NCBI GenBank assembly: GCA_950022655.1
Contig: OX465590.1
Span: 36,841,218 to 36,905,217, forward strand
Reading direction: 5' to 3'
Length of the DNA: 64,000 nt
Origin: Alentia gelatinosa
Lineage: Eukaryota > Annelida > Polychaeta > Phyllodocida > Polynoidae
This document shows, piece after piece, positions 22,052-33,095 of the stretch (position 1 is its first letter; each line of letters starts with the position of its first letter). The position numbers and the translations under genes were made by a program. The notes under the pieces are model-generated. The model saw nothing but the letters and a program-made list of their open reading frames with translations. It ran no database searches and was not told where the DNA came from.

Positions 22052-22413
22052 ATTATCTAAATGTATCTTCAAGTAATAATGAGAGATAGACCTAGTTTAA
22101 TGACTCAGTCAGAGTCCACATTGAAGTATAAGACCTGGTGTGGAGTCTCCATATCAAAGCTTATATAAAGCAATTAAGCTCTGTTAATTAATTCAAAAGA
22201 TTAAGCCCCGCTCCACACACTATTGAGCATGCGTGAAACGGAGCTACTAAGGTCATTTATTCACTGGGAGTACCGTGGCACACTGTCAGGCCTTGTGTAC
22301 ATGTACCCTGGACAACTTTGAGGCAATGGTCGTCTATAGGAGCGCTGCTCCAATGCTAAAGCATAGGAGTGGTGTTAGGGCCTCGCTACCTGCGCCGACA
22401 GTCAGACCGGAGC

Positions 22414-22543
22414 TATAAAACCGACACCTAGACAGCTGAGGTCAGTCAGTCACGCCTGACACTCAGCAGTGTACACACACAGCTGTGATTACAAACCATG
22501 ACAAGCACTATAGGCAGAACAATGACCACAACAAGAACATATG
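22414..22543 (+). promoter_or_regulatory. TATA plus initiator and a possible first exon
   Basis: TATAAAA at 22,414-22,420 is followed about 28 bp later by TCAGTC (22,442), a good TCAKTY initiator. Downstream, an ATG at 22,498 opens 16 codons running into a possible donor, GTAACT, at 22,544. The exon body resembles part of 36,195-36,290, so it may belong to a repeated element and not a single-copy gene. Confidence 0.4.
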
Positions 22544-23270
22544 GTAACTAAAACAATATATGCTCAATATCTATGTATATCTGTGTACCTGTATCTGTGT
22601 ATCTCTATTTACATAGGATAATCTCTCTGTATATTGCCTGTTTTGTAATGAATTTACAAGGCCAGGTTTGGGGGAAGGTATGAACAGTGGGCAGTGAGGC
22701 ATGACATTTAGGGTCAGGGTTGTATTGGTCCTGTATAGGTTATTTGTAAAAATGGTTTGTGTGTGGAGAGGGGGAGGAGGTATGTGTATGTATGTGTATC
22801 ATGTGTGTATCTCTGTATCTGTATTTGTATCTGTCTTTGCCCGTCTCTATATCTTATTCTGTCTGTGTATGTATCTGTGTCTGTGTCTGTGTGTGTTTGT
22901 GTGAGCCTGTGAAACTGCTTTTTCTGTCAGAGTATACATGTCTGTTTATGTATGCATATCTTTCTGTTTCTCTGTGTATCTATGTATATATGTGTGTTTC
23001 TGTGTGAACTTGTTCCTCATACACAATATAATAACTGAACTCACTGTGAATCCCATGTTTTAGTGTGACTTTTTCAATGCCCCACCTGTGGTGTGCATGC
23101 CTCGGTACCCCTCACAATTATGACCTGCAAGCCACCCTGTGAGTTGGGTATATCCCCCATGCCTGATCGTGTTGCGGTGTGGGGACGGTCAGCAGTGACC
23201 TGTGTCAGGTACACACAGCCCGGCTCTCAGTGTGTGAGGGGCGGGCCTTATATTTTTTTATAAGATTCTC
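22430..23270 (+). repeat. Dispersed repeat block, copy 1
   Basis: The order of sub-blocks (GTGTACACACAC.., a TCTGTGTACCTGT-rich stretch, a GGAGAGGGGGAGG block, and a TGTGGTGTGGGGACG-like block) recurs on the same strand at about 36,165-37,620. Near 23,075-23,270 a frame rich in Cys (C-P-T-C...C-K-P-P-C...C-V) is open; a diverged partner occurs in copy 2 but is broken. It could be a decayed gene pair or a transposable element; I cannot tell. Confidence 0.4.
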
Positions 23271-23340
23271 AAGAAGTTATTGCTTAATATCAGCTTTAAG
23301 CCTATAGAGCCTACAGATCGCTACTCAGTAGATTCCGGAA

Positions 23341-23695
23341 TTAGGAGAAACCAAACGAGAGTTAGTCATGTTGTTGTTTATCGCACAACAGCAAAGTTGT
23401 GTAGTACTGCTCGAGGCGAAGCCGAGTGCAGTGATACAAGACTTTGCCAGAGTGCGATTAAACAACACGACTAACTCGAGTTTGGTTTAGAATTTATCCT
23501 ACCTTGTCTAAATTACTTCAGCAAATTAAGAAATAACATAAAACTCACCAATAATCAGTGATAATCATTGGTTGCTTTTCAAATGACGTCATTTGACAAC
23601 TGTAACCCACTAGAATGATAAATTTCATTTTCCTGCACTGTAGACCAGTCCGCTAATGTTAAGCCTATGGAGTTTTTTATTAGGGGTAGGATAAA
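23341..23695. repeat. Foldback element, copy 3
   Basis: A palindrome of about 140 bp (23,347-23,489) centred on the perfect tip CTGCTCGAGGCGAAGCCGAG (continuing TGCAG) is followed by TTTATCCTACC (23,493-23,503). After about 150 bp come AATGTTAAGCCTATGG (23,655-23,670) and the inverted terminus GGTAGGATAAA (23,685-23,695). Confidence 0.75.
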
Positions 23696-23872
23696 GCGGT
23701 ATATTCTCCGGCTTTTTCGGCCACATGACAGGCATTATGGGAACTATTTTATATAAACAATGTACAACGCTTACATCAAATTTCTAATTATTTACAAGAT
23801 TTTTTTCCTAATAATCAGTCAACAATACAACATTTCCATGATTTCTATCTGCATGGTCGTATTCTCCTAGTA

Positions 23873-23932
23873 GTTGACACTATGCAATACTCCGCGCCAT
23901 CGCTCAGAGTATTACTACGCATCAACTACGCT
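23873..23932. repeat. Short imperfect palindrome
   Basis: Arms TAGTTGACACTATGCAATAC and AGTATTACTACGCATCAACT around a GCGCCATCGC centre. It lacks the TTTATCCTACC end but lies 180 bp from copy 3 of the foldback family. Confidence 0.5.
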
Positions 23933-24225
23933 GAGAATATATGATCACGCAGATCAAAATCATGGTAATATTCTGTATGTTTTCCCTTTTGAAAAAGAGA
24001 AATAAAAAATATGAAAACTTCGAAAGATGATTTGAATTTCTGGCAACCACGTTTAAAACACACGGACTGACATGAATATCCTAGATGGTTATCGCCATGG
24101 GAAATCAAATAAAGGCAGCAACAGAACTAACAATAACCATGAAATTCAGAACAAATCCTGAACAAAAGATTAGGATACATTAAATGGTCAGAATAGATTG
24201 AGTGGATAACTAAACCCTTTAGCTA

Positions 24226-25320
24226 CACTGTAAAAAATGTCCGTAAAATATACAGGATACTACCGTAAACATGGACGGTATATCACTGTAATCTTATCCA
24301 CAGTTCTATACCGTATATTTGATACCAAAAAACGGTATTCAACTGTAAAAATATTCAGGACTGTAATCCACCCAATCTACGGTCAGTTTACAGTATAAAT
24401 CTGTAAATATGGACATATTAGATACACTTAGATTAACTCCAATATCAGCAACAAATCAAAGTGGAGAATAAAATGCAAGAGTTAACTTCATCAAAATGTG
24501 TAATAGATATTCATCGATCTCCTGTGTAGTTCCTGCCATTTAGAGCACATTTATTCTCAAGTTGTCATGACATCAATATCATAAAGGGGATTAGACACCA
24601 CTTTCATAGGACATTTATAAAAGATATGTAGGATTGACTTCATCCTACTTTATCAAATGCAGCCTTGTACTGTCAGATTCTGATGAGTATAGCATTAGAG
24701 TTGAAAAACTTAAATATTGAAATATCATTGATAATAATTATTAATGATACTGATATGCCAATAGGCGATAGAGAATATATGATGGTAGCCAATACAAAAT
24801 ATTCACTTTTATGTTCATAATCTCCTAGGGGCCATTCATAAAATGCCATGTGCACTGAGGGGGGGGGGGGGTTGGAGGGTCAAGGATTTAGGAAATTCTG
24901 CATGTGCTCTTTCTTTGATCAATTGCATAAAAGTTTGGGAGGAGGGGTTGGAGGTTTGAAATTTCAGAAATTCTGTATACATACTCTATAGGTGGCCCTC
25001 TACATATAACAATTCTCAAGAACCTCAATAACAAGATTTCTGGTATGTGTATAATGAAGGTCTGTGCAAGTAGTATACTTCATACAGCTTTGCTCCTCTG
25101 TATTTACAGGTCTGAACCGTTTTCAAAATACAGTTTATTACAGTGAAAATTCATGGTCTGAAATATATTACAGGTTTAAACCGTTAGGAAAATACAGTCT
25201 AGGACAGTTATAATTTACGGTCAAAAATATATTACAGTCACCCCTACAATTTACGGTATTTCCCTGGCACCCCAGTTGCCTGGGAAATACCATAAAATTC
25301 ACGGGAATTTTTTTACAGTG
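24226..25320. mobile_element. Non-autonomous TIR transposon with TA flanks
   Basis: Ends CACTGTAAAAAATGTCCGTA (left) and TTTTTTTACAGTG (right), each flanked by TA, in an element of about 1.1 kb without a transposase. TA target sites and CACTGT ends fit Tc1/mariner-type elements. A TGGCACCCCAGTTGCC block sits inside the right end. Interior copies of TTACAG/CTGTAA words and a G-run at 24,860-24,870 are also present. Confidence 0.75.
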
Positions 25321-25450
25321 TACGCTATGATGTCTGGTGTTATATAACATCCTAATTATTTTGGATTACCATGGAGGGTGATATAATGCAGTGTGGATAT
25401 TGTAAAAAGCGCCAGCAAACTACTGGGATGAAAATGGTACTACTAAAGAA

Positions 25451-25739
25451 GAAACCAACAAGGTTTGGTCAAAGTCGGCGTTCTCCATGAGTTTGATGCG
25501 GAGTGATATGTACAAGGCGACAGCCGAGTGAATATCATGTAGCATTCAAACGAGTTGCAGAATGACTTCTTTGACCGAAACGAGTTGCTTTCTGTATTCA
25601 TCTCACCCCTATACACATTAAAAGAACAGATGACACACAGGATATAGACCATGGAGAACGGACCGCAATACTGGTAGGGGCATGGAGAACGAGTTCCCAA
25701 TGTTAAGCCTATGGGCATTTATTCCAGGGGTGAGATAAA
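25451..25739. repeat. Foldback element, copy 4
   Basis: A palindrome at 25,451-25,592 with tip AAGGCGACAGCCGAGTG, then ATCTCACCCC (25,600), CAATGTTAAGCCTATGGG (25,698-25,715) and terminus GGGGTGAGATAAA (25,727-25,739). It is a variant of the TTTATCCTACC ends with CTCACC replacing CCTACC. Confidence 0.75.
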
Positions 25740-26467
25740 GTGGCATATTTCATGGTGTGTATTTCGTACTATGTAGCGTGACGAAAAGGTTAAATAAGGT
25801 AGGAAATAATGGTAGAAAATTAGAGGCATTACGGTTGTGTTGAGAACAGCTCCAGACAGAAGAAGTGGGGAATATCAAGGGTCAAGGAATCAATCATGTT
25901 AGAGATAAGATTGAGGACCCGGAGAATGATGAGGATTAATTATATCAGCGAGGAACAAGCATCTGTACGTGTGAGTTGTGTTGTTCTGTACTTAATGGAT
26001 ATGTTTTTTTTGTTTTTTTGTAATCAAGTTTATTTACCGACAAAGCAAAACATTCACTCGTTTCCGAGCGATCTTCCACGTACGTGTCACATAGAGACAA
26101 GACGTTTGACACACATATATGTACAGGAACAAGACAGTTAACATTCCATTCACGCACACATTTATTTATACAGAGACCCATTTTTTATTTCATCTTAACA
26201 TATGTATCTTTTCTTTTATAAATCATCTTCTATTAAGGTGTGTAGAATTTCTTTTATTTCTATCTTAAACGTATCAATTTTTATCAATTCTCTGCACTTC
26301 TCCCTTTAATTTGTCCGATTTTGATTTCCTACATATATTGGTGAGTGTCTATATTTTTCAAGTCTAGGTTTTGCAATCTTAATTTTAATCTTGGAATCTC
26401 CCCTAGTACTATTTAAACCTTGCTCAAAATTATTATTTTTGTCTCTAGTCCACCATTTCATTAAGTT

Positions 26468-26770
26468 GGATAATATAGAGGAAACCCATGAAAGTTTAGG
26501 GTCTGAGCTCGTATCCCATCGAGTTTGAATCACGTAGTAATTCACAAAGCGAAGCCACGTGAATTGCTATGTGATTCAAATGAGATGGGATCGAGCTCTG
26601 ACCCTAAATTTGAATGGGTTTCTGAATTTATCTCACCCTTAATATTGACTAATGGGCTAACATTTGTGACATTATCCCCCATTGGATATATTTCCTAAAT
26701 ATCTAATGGGTGTTAGATACGAGTTCCCAATGTTGTAAGTCTATGGAGAAAAAATATCTGGGGTGAGATA
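26468..26770. repeat. Foldback element, copy 5
   Basis: GGATAATATAGAGGAAACCC starts a palindrome running to 26,630 with tip TTCACAAAGCGAAGCCACGT. It is followed by ATCTCACCC, about 80 bp, CCAATGTTGTAAGTCTATGG (from 26,717) and GGGTGAGATA at 26,761-26,770. Confidence 0.75.
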
Positions 26771-27049
26771 GTAGCCTCATCAGCCTGGGCTGACCACTGT
26801 AGGTCCGTAGCTGGCGAGTCTTCCCCGTCCAACGCTCAACAACAGCATCGACGTCTCTGGCCGAAAATGGGTGAACAATATTTGTATTATCTATATAAAA
26901 ATGCTAGCGAGGCTAGTCCTTTTTATCATATATATATCATTCTCCGTTTAATCTCTGTCCTAAATTTTATGTTTTCACATTTTATTTCTCGATTTATATC
27001 CACACCTCTGGTATCAGTGAATTCTTGTGAACACCAAGAGACAGGAGAG

Positions 27050-27700
27050 TAAACCAAGAACCTCTAGATTCCGGGGTGTAATTTTTACAGGGAAGTCCCC
27101 TAGCAGCGCAATGGCTGCACAGTTCCACCCCTTAGTAAAAACTGGGAGGGGTAATGTAGGGGTCAGGTGGATCTAGTGGTGGTGCGATTGCTCTTCGGGA
27201 GATGGCGGGGGGAGTCAATCCCCACTGCGTAGTGGTTCCAGTTAATGCCGCACACAAGAATGGCGTGGCGGACCCTAGATTACATAACTCGGCATATAGA
27301 TAGGCCGGGTTCGCAGTGGGTCGATAGGCTTTCCTTATGCATTCTCTCTGAGAAGAGTGAAAACTTGGATCCTTAAACTGGTAGGGTTTTCCGAACCCTC
27401 TTAGTGGTTAGGTGAGTCTAGGACTCCGGTCTCTAGATTAGCCTCCACAGCATTACTTGGCACACAGTGCCAAGGTACTGTACTTTGGGGGTGATCTAAC
27501 CGGGATCACCCCAGGAAGTAAGAATAAACAACCTGTTGTTCATCTAAGTTGTTTAGTTGTGTTCTGTGAGAATAGGTTTGCTCATACTTACTGAAAAGAC
27601 CGAACCAACCTACGTAATTGTACGCAGGGTGGGATATCGCCGGGAAGGAAACTTTCCGAGGATAGACTCCTCCGCATGGCCAAAGCCTGCGAGCACCAAA
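27050..27700. other. GC-richer stretch with several strong hairpins, no frame
   Basis: Small perfect or near-perfect hairpins are unusually dense: GGTGATC..GATCACC (about 27,489-27,510), CTTGGCAC ACA GTGCCAAG (about 27,457-27,475), and a GGGTGTAATTTTTAC/GTAAAAACTGGGAGGGG pairing around 27,073-27,150. No long frame is open. It could be a structured non-coding RNA or the untranslated leader of an element; no known RNA family was recognised. Confidence 0.3.
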
Positions 27701-28001
27701 ATATAATAGATATTTATTATTGAAACGCTCTGTACTTGTATTGAACTATGCACTATACTTGTTCTTGGTTTATGGATTGAATTTCTGATAAGTAAAATGG
27801 GTTAATAAGATCTCATCGTCTGTCCTCAGTACCTCAAGTCTCAGATGCAGCTCAGACCAGTCCGCAGCAAGCTGATCTACCAGAGAGTTATACGAGTTAC
27901 ACCAAGATTCCCAGTATTATATCAAAAATATTATGATCTTCGTATGATTCACATAAGAGCAGTTGCCAGGTCTTAGTAACATCTTTTAAGGCCCCACAAC
28001 G

Positions 28002-28240
28002 GTACATTACCATTACTGCATTACCATTCTTACCCTCTTATTGTTACCAAATTACCATACTCACCCATCTTACCATTACCGCTTTACCATTCTAACTCAC
28101 CTTACCATTACTGTGTTACCATTATAACCTGCCTTATCATTACCGCATTACCATCCTAACCCGCCTTACCATTACCTCGTTACCATACTAACCCTCTTAT
28201 CGTTGTCGCATTTCCAATATAGCAGCATTACCATTCTTAC
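28002..28240. repeat. Minisatellite, unit about 30 bp
   Basis: Seven or more degenerate units built on TTACCATTACCGCATTACCA followed by TTCTAACCC. Variation between units suggests an old array. Confidence 0.75.
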
Positions 28241-28328
28241 CCCAAAGGAACAGTACTTAGTCTCAGGCGAGATATCCTAATAACAGAGTCGTCCATAGGC
28301 AGTAGGTAAGGGTCAGCCAACGATTAAA

Positions 28329-28868
28329 TGGGATTCACACGATGAGACAAATGGACCTGAGACTGGTGTACTTCACACCTTTGCACCAGTCGGCTACTAT
28401 TTCCAGCTGGATACAAAGTTTCACAGATTGGAATGTTCTACAGTCTCAGGGTAACATGACATTTTCAATTCACATGGGAAGACTTAACAGGTACATAGTC
28501 TCATCCCTACACCCCTACACAGGGTACACAGGGTACACAGTTGCCGACTCAGGATACTTCCCCATGTGAATTAGTGTTACTTGAGACCACTGTTACTCAG
28601 AGACTTGGGGAGAACGCGTGAAGTACATTTGTCTCACCAAAATGCTCCTCTAAATTTTAAACCTGTTTCAAGTAAAAAATCTCATGAGATTCTGTTCCTT
28701 GTTAGGGGTGATTGCCGCCGACATTTGCAAGGGAAAATACATTGTCTCAGCAAAATGGAACCCTGTCATTCACACAAGGAGATTGTGTTCCAGTATTGAA
28801 TCTCAACAGGATTTGTCTCAGACTAACGGCCTGTGAGGAATGTGAATCCCACCGTGTGAATCCCACTT
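28329..28868. mobile_element. TIR MITE related to 3,493-3,726
   Basis: The left end TGGGATTCACACGATGAGAC is mirrored at the right by a doubled GTGAATCCCA terminus. The interior is TG/CTCA-rich and has internal GGTACACAGG duplications. No transposase. Confidence 0.65.
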
Positions 28869-29121
28869 TTGTGACTGCCTCCCCTTGAGATGTTCTTTTG
28901 TCGCTGAGGAGTTGTTGGTTGATGTTACTAAAGTTGTTGCCAGTAATTTATCAACATGTTGATGAATTCAGTCGGTGACAACGGAGCGTTGGAAATACCC
29001 TCCGTTGTGCATACTGATATCGGTCCATAATTAATATGATTAGTTGCAGGGTGAGGAGATTTGGGGGCTGGCACACACTGATAAGTGGTCAGATGCGGTC
29101 CCTCACTGATTAGTGCCCCTT

Positions 29122-29400
29122 AAGCCCAATGCCCATCTACCGATTTCGGAACATTCATGTACCTTTGTCGGCGACAAACGGATGGTAATTTGTCTCACCC
29201 AAGGCATCCTAACGGAGTCGGCCGTAGTCGGTAGATGTAGGACAGCTAGGCAAGGGTGAGCCCCCAATTAGTAGACAGATTTGCTTAGGACTAATATCCA
29301 CCACCCCATTTCCTCAATGTCTGCTGGTCGAGCGAAGGGTTACGTAATTTGCCTGCGACAAGTTCATCGACTCCTATACGATTTGGGAATCGGGATGTAT
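29122..29400. mobile_element. Fragment of the 55.1-kb MITE family
   Basis: AATGCCCATCTACCGATTTC and the following 90 bp match 55,086-55,180. A later block (GGGTTACGTAATTTGCCTGC) matches 55,591-55,610, so this is a shortened copy. Confidence 0.65.
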
Positions 29401-30807
29401 CTGATCAATAATTTTACCGCATATTTTTGACGTACGAAGACAGTAAGCCAGTTTCCGTATAATATTCGACCTGAAACAGAAACACAATAATCTGAGGTTA
29501 ATCAAATACTGTTTACCTTAAGAAATCTGTATCAAAATCCTAAAACAAATGATACTACCAAAAATAGAATATGCTGGATATATATTACAGTATCACAGAC
29601 AGGAACAAAGATGTATTGAGTGCCCTCTATATCTACACTGAAACTAAGTTTTACACTGGTGCTGCCATATGGTTTCATGAAAATATTGCAGTTTCCCATA
29701 GACACCAATAGTTAAGCACTTATCTTTTCAGATGGCCTTTCCATAGAAGTTAGTATGGTGACATGCCTTTTTTTCATTTTCTATTTGCTGATACATGAAA
29801 CTTATATTATCCAGAGTTATTTGCAAAAATCAATAGAATTTAGAAATCACCGAACTATCAGCATTTGTCTGTAAGTGCTCTGGGGATGAGAGAAGCAAGG
29901 GAACACCAATCCATGGAGCTATATGCTGTAACATGAGAACTCTCAAATATATAAACTTTTATAAGCAATTATGGTCAAACTTTGGTGGTCACATGATCCC
30001 ATGCACCTCATAGTAAAGGACCTCCGAATTACTAGAAAGGATTATAAGGTAAATATAAAAACGGATTGACTTAAAATGTTGAAATACCAACATCCCTCCA
30101 TATATCAAGACACGAAGCTATGGAATATTGACAAAAATCCGAATCTCTGAATATTTATCTTAGCCTGGCATAAATCTCAATAGGCTAGGAACTCGTACTC
30201 AACAGGCTTGTAAGTATGGTAACTCATACTCAACGAGTGATAAACAGATAAATATTTCCAGGCTAAGATCAAATCTGAAACATATTCGTGTTTGGTCAGT
30301 GTCCCCATTGGCCATCTGTGACTTTTCTATAGGTCTCCGTTTTGTATCGGCTGTACATTAAATTCCCCCGTACTCTTGTAAAAAGAAAGTTCTTTATGTT
30401 TTTGTGTAACTGTATATGTCACCTCATTTATAAGACTATACATTTACATTTAAACACCAAATAATCCTTGGAAAAATAAGTACGGGCAGACTCACCAAAT
30501 GTGTTAACCACAGTTCAATTGTTGATTAATCCATACAAAACACTAATCGACGCGACAAAGTGCCTTTAACTCAAATTCCCACCATACACTGTAGGCAAAC
30601 CACATATATATATATTGCCCAGTCCACAGGACCACATGCAAACCTAGGGAGTGAGCCACAATCTGAGGGCATCCTTAGCCGACCTTTTTACCAAAATAAC
30701 TTAAGAATGGATCCAGGTAGGTTTAATTTGGGACACCTTCATTGATTTCTGTAGTTCTGATTATACAGATTGAACAGATCTAAATATATCTGATGAATTT
30801 GTTTGAT
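29401..30807. other. Unannotated AT-rich stretch
   Basis: No coding support. A weak inverted arrangement of TTAGCCTGG/CCAGGCTAAG words at about 30,170-30,270 surrounds ACTCGTACTCAACAGGC. Confidence 0.35.
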
Positions 30808-31230
30808 TTATGAATTCTGATATCTTGTTATGAATATCATAATGTATACTTCCATAGGTTTATATATTGTAGCATCTTGCTCTGGGGGAGAAGGACGAAG
30901 GCCCATGACTAAAACCTTCATTTCAGCCATGAGATTCGTCAAATGAGACACTTCACCCTTCAATGATTGGACTTCTTGTCTGCACTCCAGGTTCTCGTGC
31001 TGAATAGAAGCAATTGCCTGTAGGGGTAATTGGTCAGATTTTGAAGCGACACCTTTAGAGCTACCGGTGGCACCGCCAGTGGCACCGCCGCCATCTTCAT
31101 AGTCGTGAAGGCTCCTTTCCAGGTCCTCGGTTATCCTGTCTAAGGTCGAAAGTCGCTTTTCTCCTGGTACGGCGGCTTTTTTTTCTTTTTTTTTATTGCT
31201 CACAAATTCAGCACATGGATGGTCTTCCAT
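30808..31230 (-). CDS. Hypothetical coiled-coil protein, possibly gag/ORF1-like
   Basis: 140 codons from ATG: a Lys-rich start, a Gly/Ala-rich low-complexity stretch (about 48-60) and a predicted coiled coil (about 72-108, with regular Leu/Val spacing). No domain is recognised. The composition resembles the first ORF of many retroelements, and non-LTR remnants lie just to the right on the same strand, but order and frame do not join them. The last 12 residues look like read-through of non-coding DNA. Confidence 0.35.
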   Translation of the reverse strand: MEDHPCAEFVSNKKKEKKAAVPGEKRLSTLDRITEDLERSLHDYEDGGGATGGATGSSKGVASKSDQLPLQAIASIQHENLECRQEVQSLKGEVSHLTNLMAEMKVLVMGLRPSPPEQDATIYKPMEVYIMIFITRYQNS

Positions 31231-31474
31231 TTATTGCGTGTCAAGTATGAACAGGATAAACAGTTTACCGGAAAGGTAGTAATTCCTTTACCTCACAAAA
31301 TTATGTGTATTTTTACATAGTGACAGAAATTAGTAAATATATATAATTACCCTCCACCACAATATGGGATGAGAAAGATGATGAGTAGTTAGATGGTATT
31401 TTAGCTAGATACAGTACACTGTATGCATGAACATTCCAACTAGAAGAAAATATAATTCGATTTATCTAGGTACT

Positions 31475-32785
31475 TCAAGGACTTTCTGTGGTTGATTGCA
31501 GCTGTCTTTTGAAACAGTTCTTAGAGGGTGTGGTTTTTATAACTTTGTCTAGCTTGTTCCAAGCTGATTCACCTCTATAGCTCAGAGATTTTAAAACAAA
31601 TTCTGTTCTTGGTCTTAGCAGTTTAAACTGAAGACTCTGCTGAGATCTAGTCACTCTTTGATCTACATCAACATTTTCTACAGCATTAACAGTTTCTTCA
31701 ATTATTCCTCCAAACCTATGAATATAAACTTTAAGCATGTATGTTAATGATAACTCTTTTCGTCGACGCCGCAACATTTGGACCCCAGTCAGTTCATGTA
31801 ATCTTTCGACAGTGTGCACCATTGTTCAGTCTCCAAGGCAGATCCGCAGGGCCTTGTTCTGGATTCACTGTAATTTCTCAAGCCATACATTGTTCATACC
31901 CTCCATGAAAATTGCAGGATAGTCTAGAACCGGTAAGATGGCCATTTTGTCAAGTTTGATGGCCACCTCTCTTGACATCTGACGTCGTATCTTACTAAAA
32001 TGGAAGATCTTTTGCTGAACCCTCTTGATAAGCTTTCTCGATTGTCCCTCAAGATTTAGCCCACTATCTATATCTATTCCCAAGTATATATAAGATTTCA
32101 CTATATCAACTTTATCCAAGTTTATGTATGTATTTTATATACATCTCTTTCTAATTTGTATATTTTACCACATTCTCTTGGGGCAGCGTACCAATACACC
32201 TTTGTTTTAGATGTATTGATCATTAACAGGTTGTTGTCACACCATTTGGTGATTTGCTCTAAATCATGCTGCAATGTTTGTCTAACATATTCGCTATTTC
32301 GATTTAAGTTATAGAGTACGAGGTCATCCGCATAGAGTAAGAAATTAGTTTTAGTTATAATGCTAGCTATATCGTTTATATAGTATATAAATAAAAGAGA
32401 GCCGAGTACCGATCCTTGTGGTACTCCATAATCTATGTCTTCCCAGTCTGATGCTGTGTCTTTAAATTTAACTCTATGCCTTCTGTTCATTAGGTACGAT
32501 TCCAACCATCTTTTGCATCTGCCGGATATTTTCACACTTATCAACTTTAGTTAGAAGCATTTTATGGTGCACACTGTCGAATGCCTTACGCAAGTCAATG
32601 TAAATAGCACCCGAGATCTCCTTATCATTTCTGGCCATGTATAAATCATTTAACAATTTATAGATAGCATCGGTTGTCCGTCTGTTTTTTCTAAATACAA
32701 ATTGATTTCCATGTAGTATGTTGTTCTCCTCTAGATACGCCATTAAGTATGCATGTACTAATTTCTCGGCAATTTTGCCAGGCAC
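31475..32785 (-). pseudogene. Non-LTR retrotransposon reverse transcriptase, broken
   Basis: In order on the minus strand: the fingers/palm segment with Y-I-D-L-R-K-A-F-D-S-V (RT motif A), then in another frame G-V-P-Q-G-S-V-L-G-S (motif B) and L-Y-A-D-D (motif C, catalytic), then Y-L-G-I-D-I and the thumb, and finally the C-terminal R-P-R-T-E-F-V...Y-R-G-E-S-A-W-N block common in jockey-like elements. At least two frame changes (near 32,530 and 32,120) and a stop near 31,862 break it. No endonuclease domain is visible, consistent with 5' truncation. Confidence 0.85.
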
Positions 32786-32794
32786 ATCCTTTAT

Positions 32795-33095
32795 GAGGAA
32801 AATTTATATCAAAACTAATGGTGAGATTTGTCCAACAGACTTGAACCCTGTCCATGATGCAGACATTAGATCTCAGGAGGCGGGAATGGAGAGGCACCTT
32901 CGATCTTCCTCTAAACTTAATCTCAGTAAAAGACGACCTCGCACAGAATTCTTTAAAAGATCGCCAGGCTATAGGGGACGTGAATTATGGAACTCACAGG
33001 ATGCGGAGACCAAAAAACTCTCGAACAAATTGACCTTTAAGAACAGAATAAAGAATCTATCGCTCATACCATGCAGGAGGTCTCTTGGAGGGTAG
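32795..33095 (+). pseudogene. Non-LTR retrotransposon C-terminal fragment, opposite orientation
   Basis: An open stretch ends with R-R-P-R-T-E-F-F...Y-R-G-R-E-L-W-N, the same C-terminal block as in 31,475-31,822 but on the + strand. The two fragments meet head to head near 32,795, which implies an inversion or two separate insertions. Confidence 0.7.

Noticed and set aside
32718..32790. Extension of the plus-strand LINE fragment further left
   Set aside because: That part is antisense to the minus-strand RT remnant, which explains the open frame.
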